A stretch of 64,000 nucleotides of DNA from Buttiauxella sp965119215 (GTDB lineage Bacteria > Pseudomonadota > Gammaproteobacteria > Enterobacterales > Enterobacteriaceae). Made by a program: the position numbers and the translations under genes. This document shows, piece by piece, positions 31,514 through 41,101 of the stretch; the stretch's first letter is position 1, and every line of letters begins with the position of its first letter. The notes under the pieces are model-generated. The model was not told the origin of the DNA and ran no database searches. It worked only from the letters and a program-made list of their open reading frames with translations. The stretch covers positions 62,001 through 126,000 of the forward strand of contig CBCPKK010000018.1 of the NCBI GenBank assembly GCA_965119215.1, given 5' to 3'.

Positions 31514-34177
31514 TTATGCCAGACGCGGGTTGACTTTATCTGCATCGATGTTGAATTTGGTGATAGCGTCAGCCACCACTTTCTTATCGATTTCGCCACG
31601 TTTAGCCAGTTCGCCAAGTGCCGCAACAACCACATAAGATGCGTCCACTTCGAAGTGGTGACGCAGGTTTTCGCGGCTGTCTGAACGACCGAAGCCATCA
31701 GTACCCAGTACGCGGTAATCGCTTGCCGGGATGAAGTTACGGATCTGCTCAGCGAACAGTTTCATATAGTCAGTAGATGCCACGGCTGGTGCATCACTCA
31801 GGATCTGAGCAACGTACGGTACGCGTGGTTCTGCCGTTGGGTGCAGCATGTTCCAGCGCTCACAGTCCTGACCATCACGAGCCAGTTCAGTGAAGGAAGT
31901 TACGCTGAATACATCAGAGCCAACGCCGTAGTCTTTAGCCAGGATCTGTGCTGCTTCACGTACGTGACGCAGGATAGAACCAGAGCCCATCAGCTGTACT
32001 TTACCTTTGCTGCCTTCCACGGTTTCTAACTTGTAGATACCTTTACGGATGCCTTCTTCCGCGCCTTCTGGCATGGCTGGCATGTGGTAGTTTTCGTTCA
32101 GCGTAGTGATGTAGTAATAAACGTTCTCTTGCGCGTCACCGTACATACGAACCAGACCGTCATGCATGATGACAGCAACTTCGTAAGCGTAAGCCGGATC
32201 GTAAGAGATACAGTTAGGGATAGTCAGAGACTGAATATGGCTGTGACCATCTTCGTGCTGCAGACCTTCACCGTTAAGCGTTGTACGACCAGAAGTCCCA
32301 CCGACCAGGAAGCCACGCGCCTGTTGGTCACCCGCAGCCCAGCACAGGTCGCCAATACGTTGGAAACCGAACATGGAGTAGTAGATGTAGAACGGGATCA
32401 TTGGCAGATCGTTGGTGCTGTAAGAAGTCGCTGCGGCCAACCAGGATGAACCTGCGCCCAGTTCGTTGATACCTTCTTGCAGAATCTGACCTTTCTCGTC
32501 TTCTTTATAGTAGGCAACCTGCTCACGGTCCTGCGGGGTGTACTGCTGGCCGTTCGGGCTGTAAATACCAATCTGACGGAACAGACCTTCCATACCGAAA
32601 GTACGCGCTTCATCGGCGATGATTGGCACTAAACGATCTTTGATGGAATCGTTCTTCAACATCACGTTCAGGGCACGAACGAAAGCGATGGTGGTAGAGA
32701 TTTCTTTCTTCTGCTCTTCTAACAGAGAACCGAAGTCAGCCAGGGTAGGCATTTCCAGTTTCTCGGTGAATTTTGGCAGACGCGTCGGCAGGTAGCCGTT
32801 CAGTTTCTCACGCTGGCCATGCAGATATTTGTGCTCTTCGCTGCCTTCTTCGAACTTAATGTATGGCAGATTTTCGATTTCAGCATCGGTCACAGGCACA
32901 TTGAAACGGTCACGGACATAACGCACGCCGTCCATGTTCATTTTCTTAACCTGGTGCGCGATGTTTTTACCTTCGGCAGTCTCACCCATGCCATAACCTT
33001 TAACGGTATGAGCCAGGATTACAGTTGCTTTGCCTTTGGTTTCTTGCGCGTTTTTCAGTGCAGCGTAGATTTTCTTAGGATCGTGGCCGCCACGGTTCAG
33101 AGCCCAAATCTCGTCGTCGGACATATCTTTAACCAGTGCAGCAGTTTCTGGATATTTACCGAAGAAGTGCTCACGAACGTAAGCGCCATTTTTAGATTTG
33201 AAGGTCTGGTAGTCACCGTCAACGGTTTCGCCCATCAACTGCAGCAGTTTACCGCTGGTATCTTTACGCAGCAGAGCATCCCAACGAGAGCCCCAAATCA
33301 CTTTAATCACGTTCCAGCCAGCACCCGCGAAGATACCTTCCAGTTCGTTAATGATTTTGCCGTTACCGGTGACCGGGCCATCAAGACGCTGCAAGTTACA
33401 GTTGATGATGAAGCACAGGTTGTCCAGCTTCTCACGGGTCGCGATAGTGATCGCCCCTTTGGATTCTGGCTCATCCATTTCACCGTCGCCCAGGAACGCA
33501 TAAACGCGCTGTGCGGAGGTGTCTTTCAGACCACGGTGTTCCAGGTATTTCTGGAACTTAGCCTGATAGATAGCACCGATTGGACCCAAACCCATAGAAA
33601 CGGTCGGGAACTGCCAGAATTCAGGCATCAATTTCGGGTGCGGATAAGAGGACAGACCATTACCGTGAACTTCCTGACGGAAATTGTTCATCTGGTCTTC
33701 AGTCAGGCGGCCTTCAAGGAAAGCACGTGCATATACGCCTGGGGAGATGTGGCCCTGGAAGTAAACCAGATCGCCGCCATCTTTCTCATTGCGAGCGCGG
33801 AAGAAGTGGTTGAAACACACGTCATACACGGTTGCAGAAGACTGGAAAGAAGACATATGGCCGCCCAGATCGAGGTCTTTTTTAGACGCACGCAGGACGG
33901 TCATGATGGCGTTCCAACGGATAGCAGAACGAATACGGCGTTCCAGCTCCAGATTCCCCGGATATTCCGGTTCATCTTCAACGGCGATGGAGTTTACGTA
34001 CTGGCGGGCAGCAGAACCTGCTGCGATTTTTACTCCACCTTTACGGGCTTCGCTCAGTAATTGATCGATCAAATACTGTGCGCGCTCAACACCTTCTTCA
34101 CGGATGACCGATTCGATCGCCTGTTGCCAGTCGCGAGTTTCGATCGGATCCACGTCATTTGGGAAACGTTCTGACAT
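31514..34177 (-). CDS. aceE: Pyruvate dehydrogenase E1 component (homodimeric)
   Basis: Thiamine-diphosphate enzyme that decarboxylates pyruvate and acetylates the E2 lipoyl group. 887 residues, exactly the E. coli length. The ThDP motif begins GDGEMDEPES and runs to CNLQRLDGPV. HisArg-rich active-site loops and GTDGFGRSDSRENLRHHFEV near the C-terminus match the family. Lies between pdhR (148 bp upstream) and aceF; expressed from the PdhR-controlled promoter and probably an internal one. Confidence 0.97.
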   Translation of the reverse strand: MSERFPNDVDPIETRDWQQAIESVIREEGVERAQYLIDQLLSEARKGGVKIAAGSAARQYVNSIAVEDEPEYPGNLELERRIRSAIRWNAIMTVLRASKKDLDLGGHMSSFQSSATVYDVCFNHFFRARNEKDGGDLVYFQGHISPGVYARAFLEGRLTEDQMNNFRQEVHGNGLSSYPHPKLMPEFWQFPTVSMGLGPIGAIYQAKFQKYLEHRGLKDTSAQRVYAFLGDGEMDEPESKGAITIATREKLDNLCFIINCNLQRLDGPVTGNGKIINELEGIFAGAGWNVIKVIWGSRWDALLRKDTSGKLLQLMGETVDGDYQTFKSKNGAYVREHFFGKYPETAALVKDMSDDEIWALNRGGHDPKKIYAALKNAQETKGKATVILAHTVKGYGMGETAEGKNIAHQVKKMNMDGVRYVRDRFNVPVTDAEIENLPYIKFEEGSEEHKYLHGQREKLNGYLPTRLPKFTEKLEMPTLADFGSLLEEQKKEISTTIAFVRALNVMLKNDSIKDRLVPIIADEARTFGMEGLFRQIGIYSPNGQQYTPQDREQVAYYKEDEKGQILQEGINELGAGSSWLAAATSYSTNDLPMIPFYIYYSMFGFQRIGDLCWAAGDQQARGFLVGGTSGRTTLNGEGLQHEDGHSHIQSLTIPNCISYDPAYAYEVAVIMHDGLVRMYGDAQENVYYYITTLNENYHMPAMPEGAEEGIRKGIYKLETVEGSKGKVQLMGSGSILRHVREAAQILAKDYGVGSDVFSVTSFTELARDGQDCERWNMLHPTAEPRVPYVAQILSDAPAVASTDYMKLFAEQIRNFIPASDYRVLGTDGFGRSDSRENLRHHFEVDASYVVVAALGELAKRGEIDKKVVADAITKFNIDADKVNPRLA

Positions 34178-34325
34178 GGGTGGTATTCCTTATCTGTGTC
34201 TAATACGTTGATTATCTGGAACCTGTCCCATTGTGCTTTCCTTGAAAAAACACAATAAGACAGGTTCTGCGTTTAGTTGCCGCGCTCTAAAAAATGGCGC
34301 TTATAGAGGTCTGAAATTCAGACTC

Positions 34326-35090
34326 TTATTCCTTACGTTGCTGTAAGCGCCGCAGAGAACGTTCTCGACGACTCTGTTCGCGGCTGCGATCCAGCAATAT
34401 TTCTTCGATAAATGCCAGGTGACGGTGCGACGCTTCACGCGCCTGCTCCGGCTGGCGAGCCATAATCGCCGCAAAAATGCTGGCGCGATGGCTGCTCACT
34501 TGCGCCAGCATTTCACGGCGCGCGTAGAGCAATTCAAAATTCTGGCGAACGTTTTGTTCGAGCATTGGCGACATACAGCGCAACAAGTGTAGTAGCACCA
34601 CATTGTGGGCGGCTTCCGTTACGGCAATTTGATACTGCATAACAGCATCGGATTCCGCATCCAGGTCACCGGACTCTTGCGCTTGTTGAATAGCAACATG
34701 ACAGTCGCCAATACGTTTGAGATCTTCGTCCGTACCACGCAATGCAGCGTAATACGCAGCGATACCTTCAAGTGCGTGGCGGGTTTCTAGCAGATCAAAC
34801 TGAGATTCAGGATGGTCAGACAGCAGTTCGACCAGCGGGTCGCTTAAACTTTGCCAAAGACTGTTTTGGACAAAAGTACCGCCGCCCTGACGACGGAGCA
34901 GGAGTCCTTTCGCTTCGAGACGCTGAATGGCCTCACGCAGTGAAGGACGAGAAACGTCGAATTGTTTTGCCAATTCGCGCTCTGGTGGGAGTTTTTCGCC
35001 GGGACGCAAGGTTCCCTCGAGGATGAGAAACTCCAACTGCTGCTCAATCACATCGGATAATTTTGGTTGGCGGATTTTGCTGTAGGCCAT
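34326..35090 (-). CDS. pdhR: Pyruvate-responsive repressor PdhR
   Basis: GntR-family (FadR subfamily) regulator of the pyruvate dehydrogenase genes; released from DNA by pyruvate. 254 residues. Winged helix at about 10-75 (PPERELAKQFDVSRPSLREAIQRLEAKGLLLRRQGGGTFV split over two motifs), then an all-helical FCD ligand domain. It is first in its operon, and a perfect PdhR box lies 63 bp upstream of its start, consistent with autoregulation. Confidence 0.97.
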   Translation of the reverse strand: MAYSKIRQPKLSDVIEQQLEFLILEGTLRPGEKLPPERELAKQFDVSRPSLREAIQRLEAKGLLLRRQGGGTFVQNSLWQSLSDPLVELLSDHPESQFDLLETRHALEGIAAYYAALRGTDEDLKRIGDCHVAIQQAQESGDLDAESDAVMQYQIAVTEAAHNVVLLHLLRCMSPMLEQNVRQNFELLYARREMLAQVSSHRASIFAAIMARQPEQAREASHRHLAFIEEILLDRSREQSRRERSLRRLQQRKE

Positions 35091-35672
35091 GTGTTCCCTG
35101 TCTCTGCCATTAGCCTGTATACCCTAATGCTTCAACTTATCTGGGTATAGTCAATTGGTATGACCAATTTCACATTCTTGACGCTAAAGTAACAAAGTAT
35201 TCACCTTCTGTCCATATTGGTTTTGATTGAAATCATTAAACCTGGCACATTTTAACAACATTACAGAAATGACGTTTCAAAGCTGTAACTTTGCACAAAT
35301 GTCACATTTACTCGCACCTCGACGCATTTAACTTTTATGAAACAGTAATAAGTGCCTTTTAAAGCAATCTGAACCGATTCATCAGTTTAAAATATGAATA
35401 TTAATTCATCGAACCCGCTTAATGTGGATGAATATTAAGCGACTGGAGTAACGTCGGCAGACTGACAACTGGTTTCTTTTTATTCAACTCGTCACGACAA
35501 GAATAGAAAGCAGGTGCAAACGCTCGCGCTTACCACTATTCTTTGCGCTGCGGTAGTCCAATGCGCAAAATACTGGAATTTAAAACCGTAAAATAAATAC
35601 TACACATTACGGAATTACAAACTTACAGAGGCGTAATCAACGCCCTGAAAATAACCACACACGAGGTTAAAG
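35091..35672. other. Divergent pdhR | aroP control region
   Basis: 582 bp without a convincing gene. It contains the PdhR operator (35153-35169). Farther on are an 11-bp direct repeat ATGAATATTAA at 35394-35404 and 35428-35438; the two bound a 14-codon frame (35394-35438) with no ribosome-binding site. An inverted repeat TTTGCGC / GCGCAAA lies at about 35543-35570. The aroP leader is AT-rich and long. E. coli aroP is controlled by TyrR; I saw TGTAAC- and TGTCAC-like half sites near 35285-35310 but no clean TyrR box. Confidence 0.6.
35153..35169. promoter_or_regulatory. PdhR operator
   Basis: AATTGGTATGACCAATT, a perfect palindrome around a 3-base centre that matches the PdhR box ATTGGTnnnACCAAT exactly. 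Upstream of pdhR, whose product should bind it and dissociate with pyruvate. Confidence 0.93.
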
Positions 35673-37031
35673 ATGGAACAAGGCGACACGCTTAAACGCG
35701 GCCTTAAAAACCGCCATATCCAGCTCATTGCGCTGGGTGGCGCAATCGGGACAGGTCTGTTTCTGGGCAGTGCGTCTGTCATCCAGTCCGCAGGGCCAGG
35801 GATTATTCTCGGTTACGCGATCGCAGGCTTTATTGCCTTTCTGATCATGCGCCAGTTGGGTGAGATGGTTGTTGAAGAGCCTGTAGCCGGTTCATTTAGC
35901 CACTTTGCTTACAAATACTGGGGTGGGTTTGCCGGTTTTGCTTCTGGCTGGAACTACTGGGTGCTGTATGTACTGGTAGCCATGGCAGAACTGACCGCAG
36001 TAGGTAAATACATTCAGTTCTGGTATCCGGAAATCCCAACCTGGGCCTCTGCCGCTGTCTTTTTCGTCGTGATCAACGCCATCAACCTGACTAACGTAAA
36101 AGTCTTTGGTGAGATGGAGTTTTGGTTCGCGATCATTAAAGTCGTCGCCGTTGTTGCCATGATTGTATTTGGTGCCTGGTTATTGTTTGGCGGCCACGCT
36201 GGCCCACAAGCCACCGTTCGCAACCTTTGGGAACAAGGCGGGTTCTTGCCACACGGCTGGACCGGGCTTGTGATGATGATGGCTATTATCATGTTCTCCT
36301 TCGGCGGGCTGGAGCTGGTTGGTATTACAGCCGCAGAAGCCGATAACCCACATGTCAGCATCCCTAAAGCGACTAACCAGGTTATCTACCGTATTCTGAT
36401 TTTCTATGTGGGCTCACTGGCTGTTCTGCTGTCTCTGATGCCGTGGACTCGCGTTACCGCTGATACCAGCCCGTTCGTTCTGATCTTCCACGAACTGGGT
36501 GATACCTTTGTAGCAAACGCGCTGAACGTAGTTGTTCTGACTGCCGCACTGTCTGTTTATAACAGCTGTGTTTACTGCAACAGCCGCATGCTGTTTGGTC
36601 TGGCTCAACAGGGCAACGCACCGAAAGCACTACAGAAACTGGATAAACGTGGCGTGCCGGTCAATACCATTATGGTGTCTGCCCTGTTCACTGCGTTGTG
36701 TGTATTGATCAACTACCTGGCACCAGCAGAAGCCTTTGGCCTGCTAATGGCTCTGGTGGTTTCTGCACTGGTTATCAACTGGGCGATGATTAGCCTTGCA
36801 CACATCAAGTTCCGTCGTGCAAAACAGCAAGAAGGCGTGAAAACTCGCTTCCCTGCCCTGTTCTATCCGTTGGGTAACTATGTTTGCCTGCTGTTTATGG
36901 CGGCTGTGCTGGTTATCATGGCAATCACCCCAGGTATGGCTATCTCCGTATGGCTGATTCCGGTATGGGTAGTGATTCTCGGTATCGGTTACTTCATCAA
37001 ACAGAAGAACCTGAAAAGCGTTAAAGCTTAA
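35673..37031 (+). CDS. aroP: Aromatic amino acid permease AroP
   Basis: APC-superfamily importer of Phe, Tyr and Trp in the inner membrane. 452 residues with twelve hydrophobic segments. The N-terminal block LKRGLKNRHIQLIALGGAIGTGLFLG is the family signature. It aligns with E. coli AroP nearly throughout but lacks about four residues at the extreme N-terminus and one or two at the C-terminus. GAGGTTAAAG precedes the ATG. A strong hairpin terminator follows. Confidence 0.95.
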   Translation: MEQGDTLKRGLKNRHIQLIALGGAIGTGLFLGSASVIQSAGPGIILGYAIAGFIAFLIMRQLGEMVVEEPVAGSFSHFAYKYWGGFAGFASGWNYWVLYVLVAMAELTAVGKYIQFWYPEIPTWASAAVFFVVINAINLTNVKVFGEMEFWFAIIKVVAVVAMIVFGAWLLFGGHAGPQATVRNLWEQGGFLPHGWTGLVMMMAIIMFSFGGLELVGITAAEADNPHVSIPKATNQVIYRILIFYVGSLAVLLSLMPWTRVTADTSPFVLIFHELGDTFVANALNVVVLTAALSVYNSCVYCNSRMLFGLAQQGNAPKALQKLDKRGVPVNTIMVSALFTALCVLINYLAPAEAFGLLMALVVSALVINWAMISLAHIKFRRAKQQEGVKTRFPALFYPLGNYVCLLFMAAVLVIMAITPGMAISVWLIPVWVVILGIGYFIKQKNLKSVKA

Positions 37032-37046
37032 AGATTACTTCGGCTA

Positions 37047-37085
37047 AAAGCGCCCCGGTTGAGTCATTGCTCACCGGGGCGCTTT
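37047..37085 (+). terminator. Terminator after aroP
   Basis: AAAGCGCCCCGGT-t-GAG / CTC-ACCGGGGCGCTTT with a TCATTG loop: a very stable 16-bp stem with one bulge, followed by a short T-rich stretch (TTTGTTAT). Confidence 0.85.
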
Positions 37086-37208
37086 GTTATCTGCTTCACA
37101 CTTTCTTAACAATGACAGTATTGTCCATCTCTGTGACGGTTTCCCGACACGCAAATTATTTCTAACGGCTCGATAATCTTGTCCATATTCTGGTCAGGAG
37201 TGTTTCCA

Positions 37209-38609
37209 ATGGAAAGCGGGAAATTATCAGTTAAAGAAAAGATCGGCTACGGCATGGGCGACGCCGGATGTAATATCATCTTCGGCGCCATTATGTTGTT
37301 TGTTAACTATTTTTATACGGATATCTTTGGTCTTGCCCCAGCGCTAGTGGGCGTTATGCTGCTTTCAATCAGGGTCATTGATGCCATAACAGACCCGATT
37401 ATGGGCGCTATCGCCGACAGAACGCAGACCCGCTGGGGGCGTTTTCGTCCATGGATTTTGTGGATGGCCGCCCCATTCGCCTTCTTCAGCTACCTGATGT
37501 TCACCACGCCTGACTGGGCTTATAGCAGCAAAGTTATCTATGCCTTTGTTACTTACTTCCTGCTCTCTTTAACCTATACCGCCATCAACATTCCTTATTG
37601 CTCGTTAGGAAGCGTTATCACCAACGACCCGAAAGAGCGCGTGGCTTGCCAGTCGTATCGCTTTGTTATGGTTGGCATTGCAACGTTAATCCTCTCGCTT
37701 TCCCTGCTGCCAATGGTTGACTGGTTTGGCGGCGGCGACAAAGCGAAAGGTTACCAGATGGCGATGGGCGTGCTGGCCGTGCTGGGAATGTTCATGTTCC
37801 TGTTCTGCTTCACGACCGTCAGAGAACGCGTTCGCCCAGCCGTGCAGAGCAATGACGCGCTAAAAGCTGACCTGAAAGATGTGTGGAAAAACGACCAGTG
37901 GGTGCGCATCCTGCTGCTGACCTTGTGTAACGTCTGCCCCGGTTTTATCCGCATGGCAGCCACGATGTATTACGTCACCTGGGTAATGGGCCAAAGCACC
38001 AGTTTCGCCACGCTGTTCATCAGTCTTGGCGTTGTCGGCATGATGGGCGGCAGCATGCTGGCTAAAGTACTGACTGACCGCATCTGCAAACTGAAAGTAT
38101 TCTTCTGGTGCAACATCGCGCTGGCGATTTTCTCCTCCGGTTTCTACTTCCTCGACCCACACGCCACCACGCTGATTGTGGTGATGTACTTCTTGCTCAA
38201 TATCCTGCACCAGATCCCATCACCGCTGCACTGGTCACTAATGGCTGACGTAGATGATTACGGCGAGTGGAAAACGGGCAAACGCATCACCGGTATCAGC
38301 TTCTCTGGTAACTTATTCTTCCTGAAGCTAGGGTTGGCGATTGCTGGTGCAATGGTCGGTTTCCTGCTCTCCTGGTACGGCTACGATGCTGGTGCAAAAC
38401 AGCAAAGCCCGGATTCCATTAACGGTATTGTGATGTTGTTTACCATCATTCCTGGCGTCGGCTATCTGATCACCGCAGGCGTGGTGCGTCTGCTGAAAGT
38501 TGACCGTGAATTGATGCAACGCATTCAGCTGGATCTGGAAAAGCGCCGTATCAACTACCGTGAATTGAACGAATACCAAGACAGCAAACCTGTTGAAGCC
38601 AAACTGTAA
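37209..38609 (+). CDS. GPH-family glycoside/pentoside:cation symporter, YagG-like
   Basis: 466 residues from ATG 37209 (AGGAG eight bases upstream); twelve membrane segments. The blocks LSVKEKIGYGMGDAGCNIIF, DAITDPIMGAIADRT and WGRFRPWILW identify the glycoside-pentoside-hexuronide group. It is close to E. coli YagG along its whole length, so much so that it could be called yagG, but the partner enzyme differs. It is not part of the E. coli aroP-ampE locus. Predicted substrate: xylosides or arabinosides, from the GH43 gene 10 bp downstream. Confidence 0.92.
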   Translation: MESGKLSVKEKIGYGMGDAGCNIIFGAIMLFVNYFYTDIFGLAPALVGVMLLSIRVIDAITDPIMGAIADRTQTRWGRFRPWILWMAAPFAFFSYLMFTTPDWAYSSKVIYAFVTYFLLSLTYTAINIPYCSLGSVITNDPKERVACQSYRFVMVGIATLILSLSLLPMVDWFGGGDKAKGYQMAMGVLAVLGMFMFLFCFTTVRERVRPAVQSNDALKADLKDVWKNDQWVRILLLTLCNVCPGFIRMAATMYYVTWVMGQSTSFATLFISLGVVGMMGGSMLAKVLTDRICKLKVFFWCNIALAIFSSGFYFLDPHATTLIVVMYFLLNILHQIPSPLHWSLMADVDDYGEWKTGKRITGISFSGNLFFLKLGLAIAGAMVGFLLSWYGYDAGAKQQSPDSINGIVMLFTIIPGVGYLITAGVVRLLKVDRELMQRIQLDLEKRRINYRELNEYQDSKPVEAKL

Positions 38610-38619
38610 GGAAAGCCCT

Positions 38620-39576
38620 ATGAATCAGGAGCAATGGCCGAATCCCTTTATTGAGCAGCGTGCCGACCCGTTTATTTTGTTGCATGAAGATTGCTACTAC
38701 TTTATTGCGTCGGTGCCGGAATACGACAGGCTGGAGATCCGCCGTGCGGCGACAATAAGCGAACTACCAAATGCACAGCCCGCCGTTGTCTGGCGTAAAC
38801 CGAACCACGGCCCAATGAGCGAACTCATCTGGGCACCGGAACTGCATCATATTGACGGGAAATGGTACATCTACTTTGCGGCGACCCACACACAGGAGCT
38901 GGATCAGCTAAATATGTTCCAGCACCGAATGTTTGCGCTGGAATGTGCGGATGCCGATCCGCTAACCGGTAAATGGGTAGAAAAAGGCCAGGTGAAAACA
39001 CAGTTCGACAGCTTCTGTCTTGATGCAACAACCTTTAAGCACCAGGGCAAGCAGTGGTATTTATGGGCGCAGAAAGATCCCAATATTCCCGGTAACTCCA
39101 ATATCTATCTTGCTGAACTGGAAACGCCATGGGCAATAAAAGGCAATCCGGTGATGTTAAGCAAGCCAGAGTTAGACTGGGAATGTCGAGGCTTTCTGGT
39201 CAATGAAGGTCCAGCGGTTGTTGTCCATGGGGATAAGCTGTTTGTCAGTTATTCAGCCAGCGCCACCGACGAAAATTACTGTATTGGCTTGTTGTGGATA
39301 GACTTGAATGCCGATCCGACTAAAGCTGAGAACTGGCACAAATCACCGCAGCCAGTGTTTACCACCAGCTACGAAAACAAACAGTTCGGGCCAGGCCATA
39401 ACAGCTTTACCAAAACGAAAGACGGAAAAGATATTCTGGTTTATCACGCCCGTAACTACACAGAAATTGAAGGCGACCCGTTGTATGACCCAAATCGCCA
39501 TACACGCCTGAAAACGCTCGAGTGGGATGAAAACGGTATGCCTGTATTTGGCATACCGCCTGCGGATAATCGCTAA
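38620..39576 (+). CDS. Glycoside hydrolase family 43 (arabinofuranosidase or xylosidase)
   Basis: 318 residues from ATG 38620 with AAGGA upstream; no signal peptide, so cytosolic. A five-bladed propeller is expected. Asp16 (QRADPFIL) is the likely base, Asp135 (FCLDATTF) the pKa modulator and Glu196 (NEGPAV) the acid. It is much shorter than the 536-residue YagH that pairs with YagG in E. coli, since it lacks the C-terminal beta-sandwich, so it belongs to a different GH43 subfamily, probably alpha-L-arabinofuranosidase. It would cleave oligosaccharides taken up by the symporter upstream. Confidence 0.87.
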   Translation: MNQEQWPNPFIEQRADPFILLHEDCYYFIASVPEYDRLEIRRAATISELPNAQPAVVWRKPNHGPMSELIWAPELHHIDGKWYIYFAATHTQELDQLNMFQHRMFALECADADPLTGKWVEKGQVKTQFDSFCLDATTFKHQGKQWYLWAQKDPNIPGNSNIYLAELETPWAIKGNPVMLSKPELDWECRGFLVNEGPAVVVHGDKLFVSYSASATDENYCIGLLWIDLNADPTKAENWHKSPQPVFTTSYENKQFGPGHNSFTKTKDGKDILVYHARNYTEIEGDPLYDPNRHTRLKTLEWDENGMPVFGIPPADNR

Positions 39577-39604
39577 ACTTTTACGGTGCTCTGGCTGCTT
39601 AGGC

Positions 39605-40459
39605 TTAAACCAGAGTGCCGTAAATTGTCAGTAGCGCAACCACCACCAGAATCACCAGCGAGGTTTTCTTCGCCATGGAAACCGCAACTTTCGGGGTATT
39701 AATTTTGTCGAGATGGGGTTCTCGCACCAGAGAATATTGCGCCAGTTGCGTCAGTACCTGGTATTGAGAAGAGTGGCGGTCGGCCAATGAAGCAAACCAC
39801 GCCGGAAGTGCTCTTTCACCGTGGCCAAGCAGCGCATATGCCACGCCTACCAGGCGCACCGGCACCCAATCCAGCACATGTAAAATGGCATCAATACCGG
39901 AATGCAAACGCTGTTGCGGCGTGTGGTGGCGAGCAAGCCAGGTCTGCCATGCGCGCAAGAAAGCATAACCTGCCAGGGTCACCGGGCCCCAACTTCCACC
40001 GACGATAAACCAAAAAAGCGGTGCGAGGTAAAAGCGAAAATTAATCCACAGCAGCGCATTTTGCAGCTCTTTCAGATACTGACGCTCGTCACAATCTGGT
40101 GGCACACCATGAATAAGCGTCAGTTCATTCGCCATCGCATCACGAGCGTGGCTATCGTCATGACTCGCGGCCTGTAAATAAGCATGGTAATGCAAACGAA
40201 CCTGGCCCGCGCCAATACACAACACGCCCAGTGCAATCCAGAAGACCAGCAGCGGCACATTAAAGAACAAACCTTGCAACGCACGAATACAAAGGAAAAC
40301 CACCAACATACACAGGGCAGTCATCAGAATAGTGCGTAACAACGAAAAACTTTTTACCCGCCGAAAGATGACTTCCAGACGGTGATCCAACTGCCAGTGT
40401 TCGCCCAGCTTGAACAAGCGTTCCCAAACCATCACCAGCAGCAATGTAAACAGCGTCAT
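39605..40459 (-). CDS. ampE: Inner-membrane protein AmpE
   Basis: 284 residues, the E. coli length, with four hydrophobic segments. Encoded with ampD (starts overlap the ampD stop by 4 bp). It is a sensory-transducer-type membrane protein whose biochemical role is not settled; it is linked to beta-lactamase induction through AmpD. No ampC or ampR lies in the window. Confidence 0.94.
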   Translation of the reverse strand: MTLFTLLLVMVWERLFKLGEHWQLDHRLEVIFRRVKSFSLLRTILMTALCMLVVFLCIRALQGLFFNVPLLVFWIALGVLCIGAGQVRLHYHAYLQAASHDDSHARDAMANELTLIHGVPPDCDERQYLKELQNALLWINFRFYLAPLFWFIVGGSWGPVTLAGYAFLRAWQTWLARHHTPQQRLHSGIDAILHVLDWVPVRLVGVAYALLGHGERALPAWFASLADRHSSQYQVLTQLAQYSLVREPHLDKINTPKVAVSMAKKTSLVILVVVALLTIYGTLV

Positions 40460-41019
40460 TTCATCTCCTTATTTGACGTCACCTCAACCGAATGACGAAA
40501 ACGCGACCAGTCAAATGCAGGACCTGGGTCTGTTTTACGCTCCGGTGCAATATCGCAGTGTCCCGTCATATGGTCAGCGATTGCCGGATAAACCTGAATC
40601 AGTACATCAGCAATCGCGGCAAGCTGTTGATATTGCGCATCAGTATAGGGCAGCGTATCAGTGCCCTCCAGCTCAATACCGATGGAAAAATCGTTACAAC
40701 GTTCGCGCCCCTGATACAAAGAGATTCCTGCATGCCAGGCGCGTTTATCAAAGGGAACATACTGAACAATCTCACCATCACGGCGAATCAGGCAATGTGC
40801 TGAGACTCGCAAATGTGCGATTCCCGCGAAGTACGGATGGGCTTCTGAATCCAGGGTTCCAGTAAATAGCGCATCAATCCACGGCCCACCAAACTCACCC
40901 GGCGGCAAACTGATGTTATGCACCACCAGCAGCGAAGGGATTTCATCCTCCGGTCGGCAATCAAAATGTGGGGAAGAAACATGCTTTACACCCACCAGCC
41001 AGCCGTTTTTTAGCTGCAT
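40456..41019 (-). CDS. ampD: 1,6-anhydro-N-acetylmuramyl-L-alanine amidase AmpD
   Basis: Cytosolic zinc amidase that recycles anhydro-muropeptides; its loss derepresses AmpC. From ATG 41019 with AAGGAG it has 187 residues, close to the E. coli 183; 28 further in-frame residues upstream are not conserved. His34 (VVHNISL) and the GHCDIAPERKTDPGP block (His about 154, Asp about 164) are the zinc ligands. Divergent from nadC, 82 bp between starts. Confidence 0.96.
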   Translation of the reverse strand: MQLKNGWLVGVKHVSSPHFDCRPEDEIPSLLVVHNISLPPGEFGGPWIDALFTGTLDSEAHPYFAGIAHLRVSAHCLIRRDGEIVQYVPFDKRAWHAGISLYQGRERCNDFSIGIELEGTDTLPYTDAQYQQLAAIADVLIQVYPAIADHMTGHCDIAPERKTDPGPAFDWSRFRHSVEVTSNKEMK

Positions 41020-41101
41020 CCGCGGTCTCCTTAGAGTGGTACTTGACGTCGCATCAATGTAGCATGTTTCCACATTAACTAAGCCATTTCGGAGTTTTAT
41101 C

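Noticed and set aside
29862..31637. Long plus-strand frames opposite aceF, rich in Ser/Thr/Ala
   Set aside because: Antisense shadow of the repetitive lipoyl domains and Ala/Pro linkers of aceF.
32819..34060. 413-codon plus-strand frame opposite aceE
   Set aside because: aceE is fully conserved on the other strand; this frame has no start signal and reads as a codon-bias shadow.
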